DNA of 6,418 bases, from assembly GCA_013151705.1 (NCBI GenBank), contig JAADHT010000295.1:1-6418 (forward strand). The letters are read 5' to 3'. Shown piece by piece: positions 1 through 5,960 of the stretch (within the stretch, counting starts at the first letter, position 1; each line of letters opens with the position of its first letter). A program made the position numbers and the translations under genes. Origin of the DNA: Kiritimatiellota bacterium. Lineage in GTDB: Bacteria; Verrucomicrobiota; Lentisphaeria; Victivallales; JAADHT01. Below the pieces are notes generated by a model. The model was not told the DNA's origin, made no database searches, and was given only the letters and a program-made list of their open reading frames with translations.

Positions 1-148
1 AATGAGAACAAGGTCGCTTCACCTAACGGCGAAACCGCTACCGCTAATTCGCCGCAGGTGAGCATAGTGTTCTACGAAAGAAAACGGACATCGAGCATCC
101 AACGTCAAATGAAGATGCGTTGTGAGTGGCAGTTTTTCGAGGGAGGGG
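1..148. other. Left-edge flank, no firm gene
   Basis: This is the region downstream of the C39-like gene. One plus-strand frame is open from base 1 to a TGA at 163-165 (54 codons) and could be the tail of a gene that enters from the left and overlaps the C39-like gene by 17 bp at its 3' end. I do not recognise the peptide, and an open frame of this length is easily due to chance. The minus-strand frames are interrupted by several stops. A perfect 7-bp inverted repeat, CGGCGAA at 27-33 and TTCGCCG at 48-54, encloses a loop holding ACCGCT twice. No T-run follows it on either strand, so it is not a convincing terminator. Confidence 0.25.
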
Positions 149-1546
149 CTATCTGGGCATCATGACGGAGTAGAACGTGGCGATGGCCCATGCGTCGTCC
201 CATTTCATTTTTTTGAATTCATGCCCTGGTCCCCAGGTGTCGGTAAAGACGATCTCGTTCGTTTTTTTGTTGTAGCCGATGATAAGTCTCATATGGCCGC
301 CCCACGCTTGCGGATTCTTCTCTTCCCGGACGAGACCGAGTTGGACTCCCCACTGGACTGGAAGGCCGAGATTGACGTTTTTAATGATGTTGGAGCGGAA
401 TTTTTTGTAGGCGGACTTGTTCTTGACGCACCTGTACTCCTTATAGGTGTCGAATTCGTTCTTGATTTTCCGGTAGTACTCTTCGAAAGAGGTGATCCTG
501 CCGAATTTGGATACGCCTTTTCTTTTGAAGAACTTGTCTATTTTGCCTATTTCTTTGAAAACGCTCCGACCATCGAGAGGTTTCATGAAAACCCTGATTT
601 TGATGCGTAGTTTCGAGCCGGCGCGTTTGAGCATTTTCAACATCTCCACGGGATTCGTTCCGCCTTTCGCCGATGATCCGGCAAGCTGCGCCAAATCATG
701 CTCGTCCACGTCTGAGCCGAAATAGCGCATGATTCTTTCGGTGGCGGCTACAGCGCAGTATCCTTTAGAACCTTGGTCGACCATCGGAACGCCATCGATA
801 TAGAGATCGCCGTCGTTGTTTGTTTTGAGGTTGGATTTCAAAGATTTGTTTTTCACCGCTTTGTGGCTTTTTATGGTTTTCCTCGGGTCGTATTCCGGAT
901 CAAACGCCTGGATCACGCATTTGAGATATTCCGGATGGAGGGTTTTGCTGCCCCTGAGTTTTTTAGAACTCCATTGGAGAATGATTATGAGCTTCCCGTT
1001 CACCCAGGCGAGACGTCTGATGATGCCTCTGTTTTTCGGCAGTTTCTTTTTCGCCAGCTCGGAGGGTTTGACCCCCGTCCATTCGTCGATTTTCGTTTTA
1101 GCGGTCTTCAACAAAGGAAGAAAATTCTCGTTCGACATTGCTCCCGCGTCGCCTCGGTTGTAGAGCGAAACCTCCAGGGATGTCAGCGAGGCGTTCGAAA
1201 AACGCGTGTAAACCTCCCAGACCTTCATTCCAAAAAGGGTCAGCGTCGGACTGTTTGAGTAGCCCGGATAATGTCCCACGCTTTTGTCTTTCGACTGCCA
1301 TCTGAAAACCGGACGCCAAACGGAGCTGCGGTCGAGAAAATCGTCGCCTTTAATGTCGGGCATGGAATCTTTGGATTCTAGCATTTCCCTCAAATCAACC
1401 GGTTTGAAATGAGGGGGTGCGGCGAAGGCTCCGAGGGAAAACAGCGTCAAGAACGCCCCAAGCCCGACAATTCGCATGAATGAGATAGTGGATCTGAACT
1501 GGCTCAAAACTTTGAGTGGGAAAAATCCGGGTTGGTTCTGTTTCAT
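149..1546 (-). CDS. Secreted papain-fold (C39-like) cysteine peptidase, substrate unknown
   Basis: This is a 465-residue exported protein with a C-terminal papain-like peptidase domain. Residues 1-42 look like a long signal peptide: a basic N-region, a hydrophobic core at 26-41, and cleavage predicted after AFA at 42. Residues 44-215 form a domain I do not recognise. Residues 221-245 are a Lys-rich linker. The peptidase domain covers roughly 250-465. It has Gln258 and Cys264 in DQGSKGYCAVAAT (oxyanion Gln plus nucleophile), His418 in WGGHMRLIIGYN and Asp436 in FTDTWGPGHE, in the order expected of a papain-fold triad. There is no ABC-transporter or membrane domain, so it is not a bacteriocin exporter despite its likeness to peptidase C39. 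The 1546 start is chosen because GGAG lies 7 nt upstream. Met24 also begins a good signal peptide but has no ribosome binding site. Role and substrate are unknown, and activity is inferred from the residues only. Confidence 0.85.
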   Translation of the reverse strand: MKQNQPGFFPLKVLSQFRSTISFMRIVGLGAFLTLFSLGAFAAPPHFKPVDLREMLESKDSMPDIKGDDFLDRSSVWRPVFRWQSKDKSVGHYPGYSNSPTLTLFGMKVWEVYTRFSNASLTSLEVSLYNRGDAGAMSNENFLPLLKTAKTKIDEWTGVKPSELAKKKLPKNRGIIRRLAWVNGKLIIILQWSSKKLRGSKTLHPEYLKCVIQAFDPEYDPRKTIKSHKAVKNKSLKSNLKTNNDGDLYIDGVPMVDQGSKGYCAVAATERIMRYFGSDVDEHDLAQLAGSSAKGGTNPVEMLKMLKRAGSKLRIKIRVFMKPLDGRSVFKEIGKIDKFFKRKGVSKFGRITSFEEYYRKIKNEFDTYKEYRCVKNKSAYKKFRSNIIKNVNLGLPVQWGVQLGLVREEKNPQAWGGHMRLIIGYNKKTNEIVFTDTWGPGHEFKKMKWDDAWAIATFYSVMMPR

Positions 1547-1550
1547 TATT

Positions 1551-1557
1551 TTTCTCC
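1551..1557 (-). promoter_or_regulatory. Ribosome binding site of the C39-like gene
   Basis: The minus strand reads GGAGAAA here, with GGAG 7 nt before the ATG at 1546. It favours the longer start over the internal Met24 codon at 1477, which has no purine-rich element before it. Confidence 0.7.
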
Positions 1558-1592
1558 GTTACGCGTGGAACCTGAATTCGTGAAATAGCGCG

Positions 1593-1657
1593 ACCGTTAA
1601 GCTTAGACACCACCGACTCAAGGTCGGAGGCAAGGCGAAAACACCAAGTTTAACGGT
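1593..1657. repeat. Two-tier inverted repeat in the argH / C39-like gene spacer
   Basis: The outer arms are ACCGTTAAGCTT at 1593-1604 and AAGTTTAACGGT at 1646-1657. They pair at 11 of 12 positions, and the odd pair (1601/1649) is a G·U on plus-strand RNA but a C·A mismatch on minus-strand RNA. Inside lies a second hairpin, CCGAC at 1613-1617 with GTCGG at 1623-1627 around a 5-nt loop. After one A·A mismatch it is extended by two more C-G pairs. The structure ends 46 nt before the C39-like start codon, so on the minus strand it would lie in the leader of that gene or in the argH 3' region. It has no T-run, so a standard intrinsic terminator is unlikely. An operator or a leader RNA structure is possible. 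I found no clear promoter in the 206-bp spacer. Confidence 0.55.
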
Positions 1658-1752
1658 TACAAAACAACTTGATGAAAACGCGATATAATGCGGAATCCCC
1701 CCTTTGCAGCGGGCATACGAGTGTAATCGCCGGCAGGACTTTTTACAACGCG

Positions 1753-3123
1753 TCAGGAGAGCTTCCTCTTCCATTCGTCCAGCCTGGCGCGAACTTCGCC
1801 GGGGCCGGTGGCGCCGCGAATCTCGCGGGCGGCGACGCTTTTATCCGGAGAGAAGAGTTTCATATATTCATATCTGGCCTCCGGAATGGTCTCTCGCATC
1901 TCCTCCAAGGTCAATTCGTTCAATTTTTTCGCGTTTTCCGCGCACCATTTGACCAAAGCGCCTACGCGGTGGTGGGCGTTTCGGAACGGCATCCCGTCCT
2001 TGACGAGCGCCTCGGCGACATCGGTGGCCATAAGAGCGGGATCGGACACCGCCTCCCTCATACGTTCCCGATGGATTGTCATCGTCGCCATCATTCCGGG
2101 AAATACCGAGAGAACATCCAGGGCCGTGTCGATTGCGTCGAACAATGGAACTTTGTCCTCCTGCAGGTCTCGATTGTACGTCATCGGAAGACCTTTGCAC
2201 AAAGTCAGAATAGCGGTCAGATCGCCGTATATCCGCGCGGACTTTCCGCGAGCGAGCTCCGCGACGTCCGGATTCTTTTTCTGCGGCATAAGACTCGACC
2301 CCGTGCAATAGGCGTCCGAGAGTTCCGCGAAGCCGAATTCGGACGAGACCCACAGAATCACATCCTCCGACAGGCGGGAGACGTGCATCGCGAAAATCGC
2401 GATGTCGGAAATGAACTCGCAGATGAAATCGCGGTCGGCGACCGCGTCCATGCTGTTCGAGGTCGTTCCGTCGAAACCGAGCAGCTCCGCGGTTTTGGCG
2501 CGGTCGAGCGGAAGCGTCGAGCCCGCCAACGCGCCCGAGCCGAGAGGCGACGCGTTGAATCTGGAAACGCAGTCGGCGAGTCTGGACGCGTCGCGGTCGA
2601 ACATTTCGACGTAGGCCAGGATATGGTGGGCGAAAAGGACCGGCTGTGCGTGTTGCAGGTGGGTGAATCCCGGCATCAAAACATCGCTGTTCCGGTCGGC
2701 CAAGTCAATAAGCGAGGCTTGGAGAGCGCGCAGGCTTCCAGTTATTTCGGCGGCCGCGCTTTTCATATACAGGCGTATATCCAACGCGACCTGGTCGTTT
2801 CGGCTTCTGCCGGTGTGTAGACGCGCGCCGGTGTCGCCGATTTTAGCGATAAGCGCGTTTTCAATATGCATGTGTATGTCTTCCAGCTCGGCCGAGAAGG
2901 GAAATTCGCCGGATTCGATCTCCTTTTCGATCTCGCGAAGAGCGACCGCGATCTCCGCGGCGTCATCGCGGGTGATTATGCCGACTTCCGCGAGCATCGC
3001 GGAATGCGCTATGCTACCGGCGACATCGTGTTTGTAGAGACGCTTGTCGAAAGATATCGACTCAGTGAACTCTCTCACGGCGTCAACTGGCGCCTCTTCG
3101 AATCTGCTACTCCATAACGCCAT
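1753..3123 (-). CDS. argH: Argininosuccinate lyase
   Basis: ArgH cleaves argininosuccinate to arginine and fumarate, the last step of arginine synthesis, in the cytoplasm as a homotetramer of the fumarase/aspartase superfamily. The 456 residues match the usual family length. Visible landmarks are HTGRSRNDQ at 103-111, THLQHAQP at 154-161 with the family's conserved His155, SPLGSGALAGS at 192-202, and the superfamily signature GSSLMPQKKNPD at 275-286, whose flexible loop carries the catalytic Ser. The N-terminal WSSRF replaces the more usual WGGRF, a mild variation. The start is supported by CAGGAG at 3131-3136, 7 nt before the ATG. The start lies 41 bp after the bamA stop in the same direction, which suggests cotranscription. 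No other arginine gene is in the window, and no terminator is evident after its TGA. Confidence 0.97.
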   Translation of the reverse strand: MALWSSRFEEAPVDAVREFTESISFDKRLYKHDVAGSIAHSAMLAEVGIITRDDAAEIAVALREIEKEIESGEFPFSAELEDIHMHIENALIAKIGDTGARLHTGRSRNDQVALDIRLYMKSAAAEITGSLRALQASLIDLADRNSDVLMPGFTHLQHAQPVLFAHHILAYVEMFDRDASRLADCVSRFNASPLGSGALAGSTLPLDRAKTAELLGFDGTTSNSMDAVADRDFICEFISDIAIFAMHVSRLSEDVILWVSSEFGFAELSDAYCTGSSLMPQKKNPDVAELARGKSARIYGDLTAILTLCKGLPMTYNRDLQEDKVPLFDAIDTALDVLSVFPGMMATMTIHRERMREAVSDPALMATDVAEALVKDGMPFRNAHHRVGALVKWCAENAKKLNELTLEEMRETIPEARYEYMKLFSPDKSVAAREIRGATGPGEVRARLDEWKRKLS

Positions 3124-3164
3124 ACGTAAACTCCTGAAAACTCAAATATCGGAATCCGGGCATT

Positions 3165-5492
3165 CTACCAAGCGACTCCCATGCTGAAACTGAATCTGAG
3201 CTTGCTTTTCACGTTGTCCTGGTTGTTCAGCACGGGAAATCCCAAATCAAGTTTGATCGGAGCCGGGAATTGCGGAAGTTTCAAACGCAAGCCATAACCC
3301 GCCCCTACATTGAATTTATTGAAATCCATATCCCATGCGTCCTTCCAAGCGCCGCCGGCGTCGACGAACGCGGCGCCGCGGATGAATTTCCATATCGGAT
3401 GCGTGAGCTCGACGGTCGCGAGCATCATCGACTGGCCGCCATACACATGCTCGTCTCGGTCGTAAGGTCCAACCCTGCGGTAGGGGAAGCCTCTTATGGT
3501 GTCACCTCCGCCAAGGAAATAACGCTCGTATATAGGCGCCATATCACTGTCGCTCTGTCCAGCCAATCTGTCCACAACCCCGTATTTCACTCCCCCGTGC
3601 AAAACGAAGAGATCCTCGAGAAACGGATAGTAACCGGATGCCGACGCCTCTATCCGGTAGTAGACCTTGTCGGCGGCGTTCATCTCGCCCAGCAAAGCCA
3701 ACCTGTAGCCGGATTTGGGATCGAGCAGGTTATCGCGGGTGTCGCGGGCGAGCAGGAGTGACGTGGTGCTGAGGAAATCCGTTCCCTCCTCTCCAGTGAA
3801 ATATTTTGTGTTGTGGTCGTCTTCCATACGACGCACCCTTACCGCCTCGAGTCTATGGCCCACCGTGAAGCTGGTGAAGTCGTCGAAGAACCGCTTCGAG
3901 AGCGAAACGCTGCCGCCGGCGTGCGACTCGTCCCAGTTCTCGTAGAATCTACTGCGGTAGTAGCCGTCGACTTTCAAAGAAAGCGGCATGTCGAAGAGCC
4001 AAGGTTCGGTGAAAGAAATCAAAAACGAGTTGATTTCGAATCCACCGTTGAATCTGAGGACGAATCTCTGGCCACCGCCCATAAAATAGTTTTTCGGGGC
4101 GAACAGGTCAAAGTTGTCTAGTTTCAATTCGAGAGAACCTCCGAAGCTGTCCTCGCTGGAATATCCGGCGCCGATTGTAAAGCTGGCCGTCTTTTTCTCC
4201 TCGACTTTAATCTCGACGTCCTTCTCTCCGGGATTGGAGGTGCTTGTCGTGACGATCGTCACCTTTTTGAAATATCCCATTCCAACCAATCTGGCCCTGG
4301 CGGCTGTCAACAGGTCGTTGTCCACGGGCTGGCCCGGCTGCATCGGCAGCTCTCGTCTTATGACCTTGTCTTTGGTCACGTGGTTTCCCGAAATGTTTAT
4401 GTCTCTGATTTTATATTGGCGGCCTTCGGTTATCGCATAATTCACATCGACGGTGTGGTTCGCGAAATTAGGTGATCGTTCGGAAACGCAGTCGAAATCG
4501 GCATAGCCGAGTCTGTAGTATTTCGCTCCGATGGCGCGGACATCTCTTTGTTGAAGCGAGTAGTCGAAGAATTTCCCCTTTCTCATTTTAAGGAGTGGCA
4601 GAAGTTCTTCCGAAGGGAACCTTTCGTTTCCGGTTATCGTGACATTCTCCACGATGTAGGGTTTGCCCTCCTCCAAGTGGAATGTGACATCCACGTATTC
4701 CGGATCGCCCGCGAGCGGTTTCAGGTCAACCTTCGTCACTCGGAAATCAAGGTAGCCCTTGGTCCAATACAAATTGCGCAATCTGATCTTGTCGTCATCG
4801 AGCGCGGCTTTGTCGTACAATCCCAAGTTGAGTATCCAGCTCAAATAGGAGTGTTTCGTTTGAATGGCGTTCTGAAGCGTCATATTGAAAAAGACGGTGT
4901 TCCCGACGAAATCGACGGAATTGACTTTCAATCTGAGATGTTCATTAATCTTGAAGACCAGGTCCACCTGTCCTCCGCCAACGTCTTTCGTTATCGGGGT
5001 TATGGTGGTCTCATAGTACCCTTCATCGAAATAGAACTCGCGGAGAATCGAGAGGGAATCTTTGAGTTTTTTGTCGTTCAAGGGCATTCCCGGCTCCAGA
5101 GTGACTCTTTCACGGAGCTTGGGGTCTTTGAATTTTTTGTTCCCCTCGAAAAGTATGTCCCGGATTCTGGGTTTCGACCGTGTCTTGTATACGATGTCCA
5201 CCCTTCCGTCGGGAGCCCGCTCCACATCCGCCTTGACTTGCTGGAAATAGCCGGTTCCATATAGTCTTTTGACATCGTCGTCAAGTGTTTTTTTGACGAA
5301 TTCGTCGCCTTCGCGCATCTGAAGGTTGTACTTCAGCATTTTTGTGGAAAACTCATATCCGGTCTGTTCGAATATGATTCGTCTGACATCCTCCGCGGCA
5401 AGCCTGGACGCGCATGCCGCGAACAGGAACAACGCGAACGCCAATCCCGCTAAAGATGTCGGAAAAGATTTCCGAGCGAAATAACCAGTCAT
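3165..5492 (-). CDS. bamA: Outer membrane protein assembly factor BamA
   Basis: BamA is the Omp85-family barrel that folds and inserts outer-membrane proteins. The 775-residue form has a signal peptide at about 1-33 (likely cleavage near ASRLAA|ED) and five POTRA domains at about 36-107, 108-184, 185-276, 277-357 and 358-433. A 16-strand barrel follows from about 434 to 775. The loop-6 motif is IRGF (666-669, canonical VRGF), and the chain ends FSFSMGVAW, a C-terminal beta-signal with a final aromatic residue as in E. coli BamA. I chose the start at 5492 over the ATG at 5567. It has AAGGGAA 8 nt upstream and begins a normal signal peptide, whereas the longer form has no ribosome binding site and adds a second hydrophobic stretch. 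The gene is not followed by skp/ompH or lpxD as in many Gram-negatives but by argH. Confidence 0.96.
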   Translation of the reverse strand: MTGYFARKSFPTSLAGLAFALFLFAACASRLAAEDVRRIIFEQTGYEFSTKMLKYNLQMREGDEFVKKTLDDDVKRLYGTGYFQQVKADVERAPDGRVDIVYKTRSKPRIRDILFEGNKKFKDPKLRERVTLEPGMPLNDKKLKDSLSILREFYFDEGYYETTITPITKDVGGGQVDLVFKINEHLRLKVNSVDFVGNTVFFNMTLQNAIQTKHSYLSWILNLGLYDKAALDDDKIRLRNLYWTKGYLDFRVTKVDLKPLAGDPEYVDVTFHLEEGKPYIVENVTITGNERFPSEELLPLLKMRKGKFFDYSLQQRDVRAIGAKYYRLGYADFDCVSERSPNFANHTVDVNYAITEGRQYKIRDINISGNHVTKDKVIRRELPMQPGQPVDNDLLTAARARLVGMGYFKKVTIVTTSTSNPGEKDVEIKVEEKKTASFTIGAGYSSEDSFGGSLELKLDNFDLFAPKNYFMGGGQRFVLRFNGGFEINSFLISFTEPWLFDMPLSLKVDGYYRSRFYENWDESHAGGSVSLSKRFFDDFTSFTVGHRLEAVRVRRMEDDHNTKYFTGEEGTDFLSTTSLLLARDTRDNLLDPKSGYRLALLGEMNAADKVYYRIEASASGYYPFLEDLFVLHGGVKYGVVDRLAGQSDSDMAPIYERYFLGGGDTIRGFPYRRVGPYDRDEHVYGGQSMMLATVELTHPIWKFIRGAAFVDAGGAWKDAWDMDFNKFNVGAGYGLRLKLPQFPAPIKLDLGFPVLNNQDNVKSKLRFSFSMGVAW

Positions 5493-5500
5493 AAACCCAA

Positions 5501-5507
5501 TTCCCTT
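5501..5507 (-). promoter_or_regulatory. Ribosome binding site that sets the bamA start
   Basis: The minus strand reads AAGGGAA here, 8 nt before the ATG at 5492. The upstream in-frame ATG at 5567 is preceded only by AT-rich sequence, so this element decides the start. Confidence 0.65.
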
Positions 5508-5557
5508 GTTGAGAAGAAGTAGTCCATAAGCGCCCAAAAAAGGCAACGAAACCGCAA

Positions 5558-5585
5558 AATATAGCATTGCGTCGTAAAAAGTAAA
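5558..5585 (-). promoter_or_regulatory. Candidate sigma-70-type promoter of bamA
   Basis: On the minus strand TTTACT (5580-5585, 4 of 6 to TTGACA) and TATATT (5558-5563, 5 of 6 to TATAAT) are 16 bp apart. Transcription would begin near 5551 and give a leader of about 60 nt. The ATG at 5567 would then overlap the promoter, which agrees with the shorter bamA start. The surrounding DNA is AT-rich, so a chance match is possible. Confidence 0.35.
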
Positions 5586-5613
5586 ACTAAAAACAGTTTT
5601 TTGTGTGATAAAA

Positions 5614-5633
5614 ACCGACGGAGTTCACCGACG
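5614..5633. repeat. Short direct repeat ACCGACG x2
   Basis: ACCGACG occurs at 5614-5620 and again at 5627-5633, 13 nt apart start to start. It lies about 30 bp upstream of the candidate bamA -35. It could be a paired activator site or chance. No function can be assigned. Confidence 0.3.
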
Positions 5634-5647
5634 CATGATCGTGGAAT

Positions 5648-5683
5648 ATGAGCCAAATGGGCCTTATGGGACATATGAGGAAC
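5648..5683. repeat. 9-nt-period degenerate tandem tract (4 units)
   Basis: Four 9-nt units start at 5648, 5657, 5666 and 5675. Each begins ATG, with a purine at position 4 and G at position 5. Positions 6-9 vary, and the middle units are close to ATGGGCCTT and ATGGGACAT. Phase is exact with no indels. A 9-nt period keeps codon phase, so coding cannot be excluded from the period alone. No ribosome binding site precedes it, and the only open frame goes on into the 8-nt tract, whose period breaks codon phase. From memory, ATGGGAC-type tracts recur in intergenic DNA of some environmental and PVC genomes. Confidence 0.65.
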
Positions 5684-5699
5684 GCCTGGCGCGCCCCGC

Positions 5700-5755
5700 C
5701 TCCGTTTCTTCGATTCTTCCCGTCTTCAAATCTTCGCGTCTTCGTGCCTTTGTGG
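5700..5755. repeat. 8-nt-period degenerate tandem tract (7 units, CTTCGTGT)
   Basis: Seven consecutive 8-nt units start at 5700, 5708, 5716, 5724, 5732, 5740 and 5748 without a single indel. Position 1 is C and position 2 is T in all seven. Position 3 is T and position 4 is C in six of seven. Position 5 is G and position 8 is T in five of seven. Positions 6-7 vary. The plus-strand consensus is CTTCGTGT, or ACACGAAG on the other strand. An 8-nt period is not a multiple of three, so this is not peptide-repeat coding sequence. From memory it matches a dispersed intergenic family of GAAG octamers seen in many unrelated environmental genomes. I know of no accepted function for it. Confidence 0.8.
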
Positions 5756-5885
5756 TTTTCCCCGCTTGCTCATCGGCACATTATTTGTCTCATCATACCT
5801 TCCGCTCATAATAGGATGCCGCGCGGTCGTTCAGACTTTTGCAATTGGCTCTGAATTTATTATTTTACGGTACTGGAGTATTTCG

Positions 5886-5901
5886 ACTTGCATTGGCAAG
5901 T
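5886..5901. repeat. Perfect palindrome ACTTGC-ATTG-GCAAGT
   Basis: Two 6-bp arms at 5886-5891 and 5896-5901 flank a 4-nt centre, 60 bp before the reductase start codon. They overlap the -35 of the candidate reductase promoter. The shape fits a dimeric repressor operator or a small RNA hairpin. The regulator is unknown. Confidence 0.45.
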
Positions 5902-5916
5902 GTTCGCGGATAGATT
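5888..5916 (+). promoter_or_regulatory. Candidate promoter of the aldo/keto reductase
   Basis: TTGCAT (5888-5893) and TAGATT (5911-5916, 4 of 6 to consensus) are separated by 17 bp. This would start transcription near 5923, just upstream of the ribosome binding site. A weaker alternative is TTGCAA at 5839-5844 with TATTTT at 5861-5866 (16-bp spacer). Both are only partial matches. Confidence 0.3.
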
Positions 5917-5945
5917 ATTTTCGCTTGGATTCGTGAAAGTCCAGC

Positions 5946-5952
5946 GGAGGAG
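5946..5952 (+). promoter_or_regulatory. Strong ribosome binding site of the reductase
   Basis: GGAGGAG lies 8 nt before the ATG at 5961. It is the strongest Shine-Dalgarno match in the window and fixes the start. Confidence 0.85.
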
Positions 5953-5960
5953 AAACGAGA

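Larger units (their letters stand above)
5493..5960. other. 468-bp divergent spacer between bamA and the reductase
   Basis: No credible gene lies here. From left to right it holds the bamA leader and candidate promoter (5493-5585), a short direct repeat (5614-5633), a 9-nt-period tract (5648-5683), a GC-rich 16-nt linker with the palindrome GGCGCGCC at 5688-5695, and an 8-nt-period tract (5700-5755). About 130 bp follow in which I see nothing (roughly 5764-5880), then the reductase promoter region and ribosome binding site. The two 68-codon plus-strand open frames that start at 5605 and 5648 run through the repeat tracts and have no ribosome binding site. Confidence 0.7.

Noticed and set aside
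27..54. Inverted repeat CGGCGAA / TTCGCCG as terminator of the C39-like gene
   Set aside because: The loop is 14 nt and no T-run follows on the minus strand. It is also about 95 bp beyond the stop codon.
1684..1689. Perfect TATAAT on the plus strand
   Set aside because: No -35 element is found at 16-18 bp, and a transcript from it would run antisense into argH.
1669..2820. Long plus-strand open frame of 383 codons
   Set aside because: It is antisense to argH, a full-length gene with all family motifs. The translation is Arg/Gly-rich and unlike any known family, as expected of a shadow in GC-rich DNA.
4548..5264. Plus-strand open frame of 238 codons
   Set aside because: It lies wholly antisense to the POTRA region of bamA and has no ribosome binding site or recognisable domain.
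5412..5423. Lipobox-like FAAC in the BamA signal peptide
   Set aside because: The -3 residue is Phe, BamA is an integral barrel and not a lipoprotein, and a normal signal peptidase I site lies just downstream.
5493..5567. Longer bamA start at 5567
   Set aside because: It has no ribosome binding site, adds a second hydrophobic stretch before the signal peptide and would overlap the likely promoter. The 5492 start has a good site.
5583..5602. AAAACT / AGTTTT inverted repeat followed by T's as a terminator
   Set aside because: The stem is weak and AT-only except for one pair. No plus-strand gene ends here, and it lies in the bamA promoter region.
5648..5755. Repeat tracts as a CRISPR array
   Set aside because: Units are 8-9 nt, contiguous and degenerate. 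There are no long identical repeats with unique spacers and no cas gene.
5605..5854. Two overlapping plus-strand open frames of 68 codons
   Set aside because: They run through the 9-nt and 8-nt repeat tracts, have no ribosome binding site and give low-complexity peptides.
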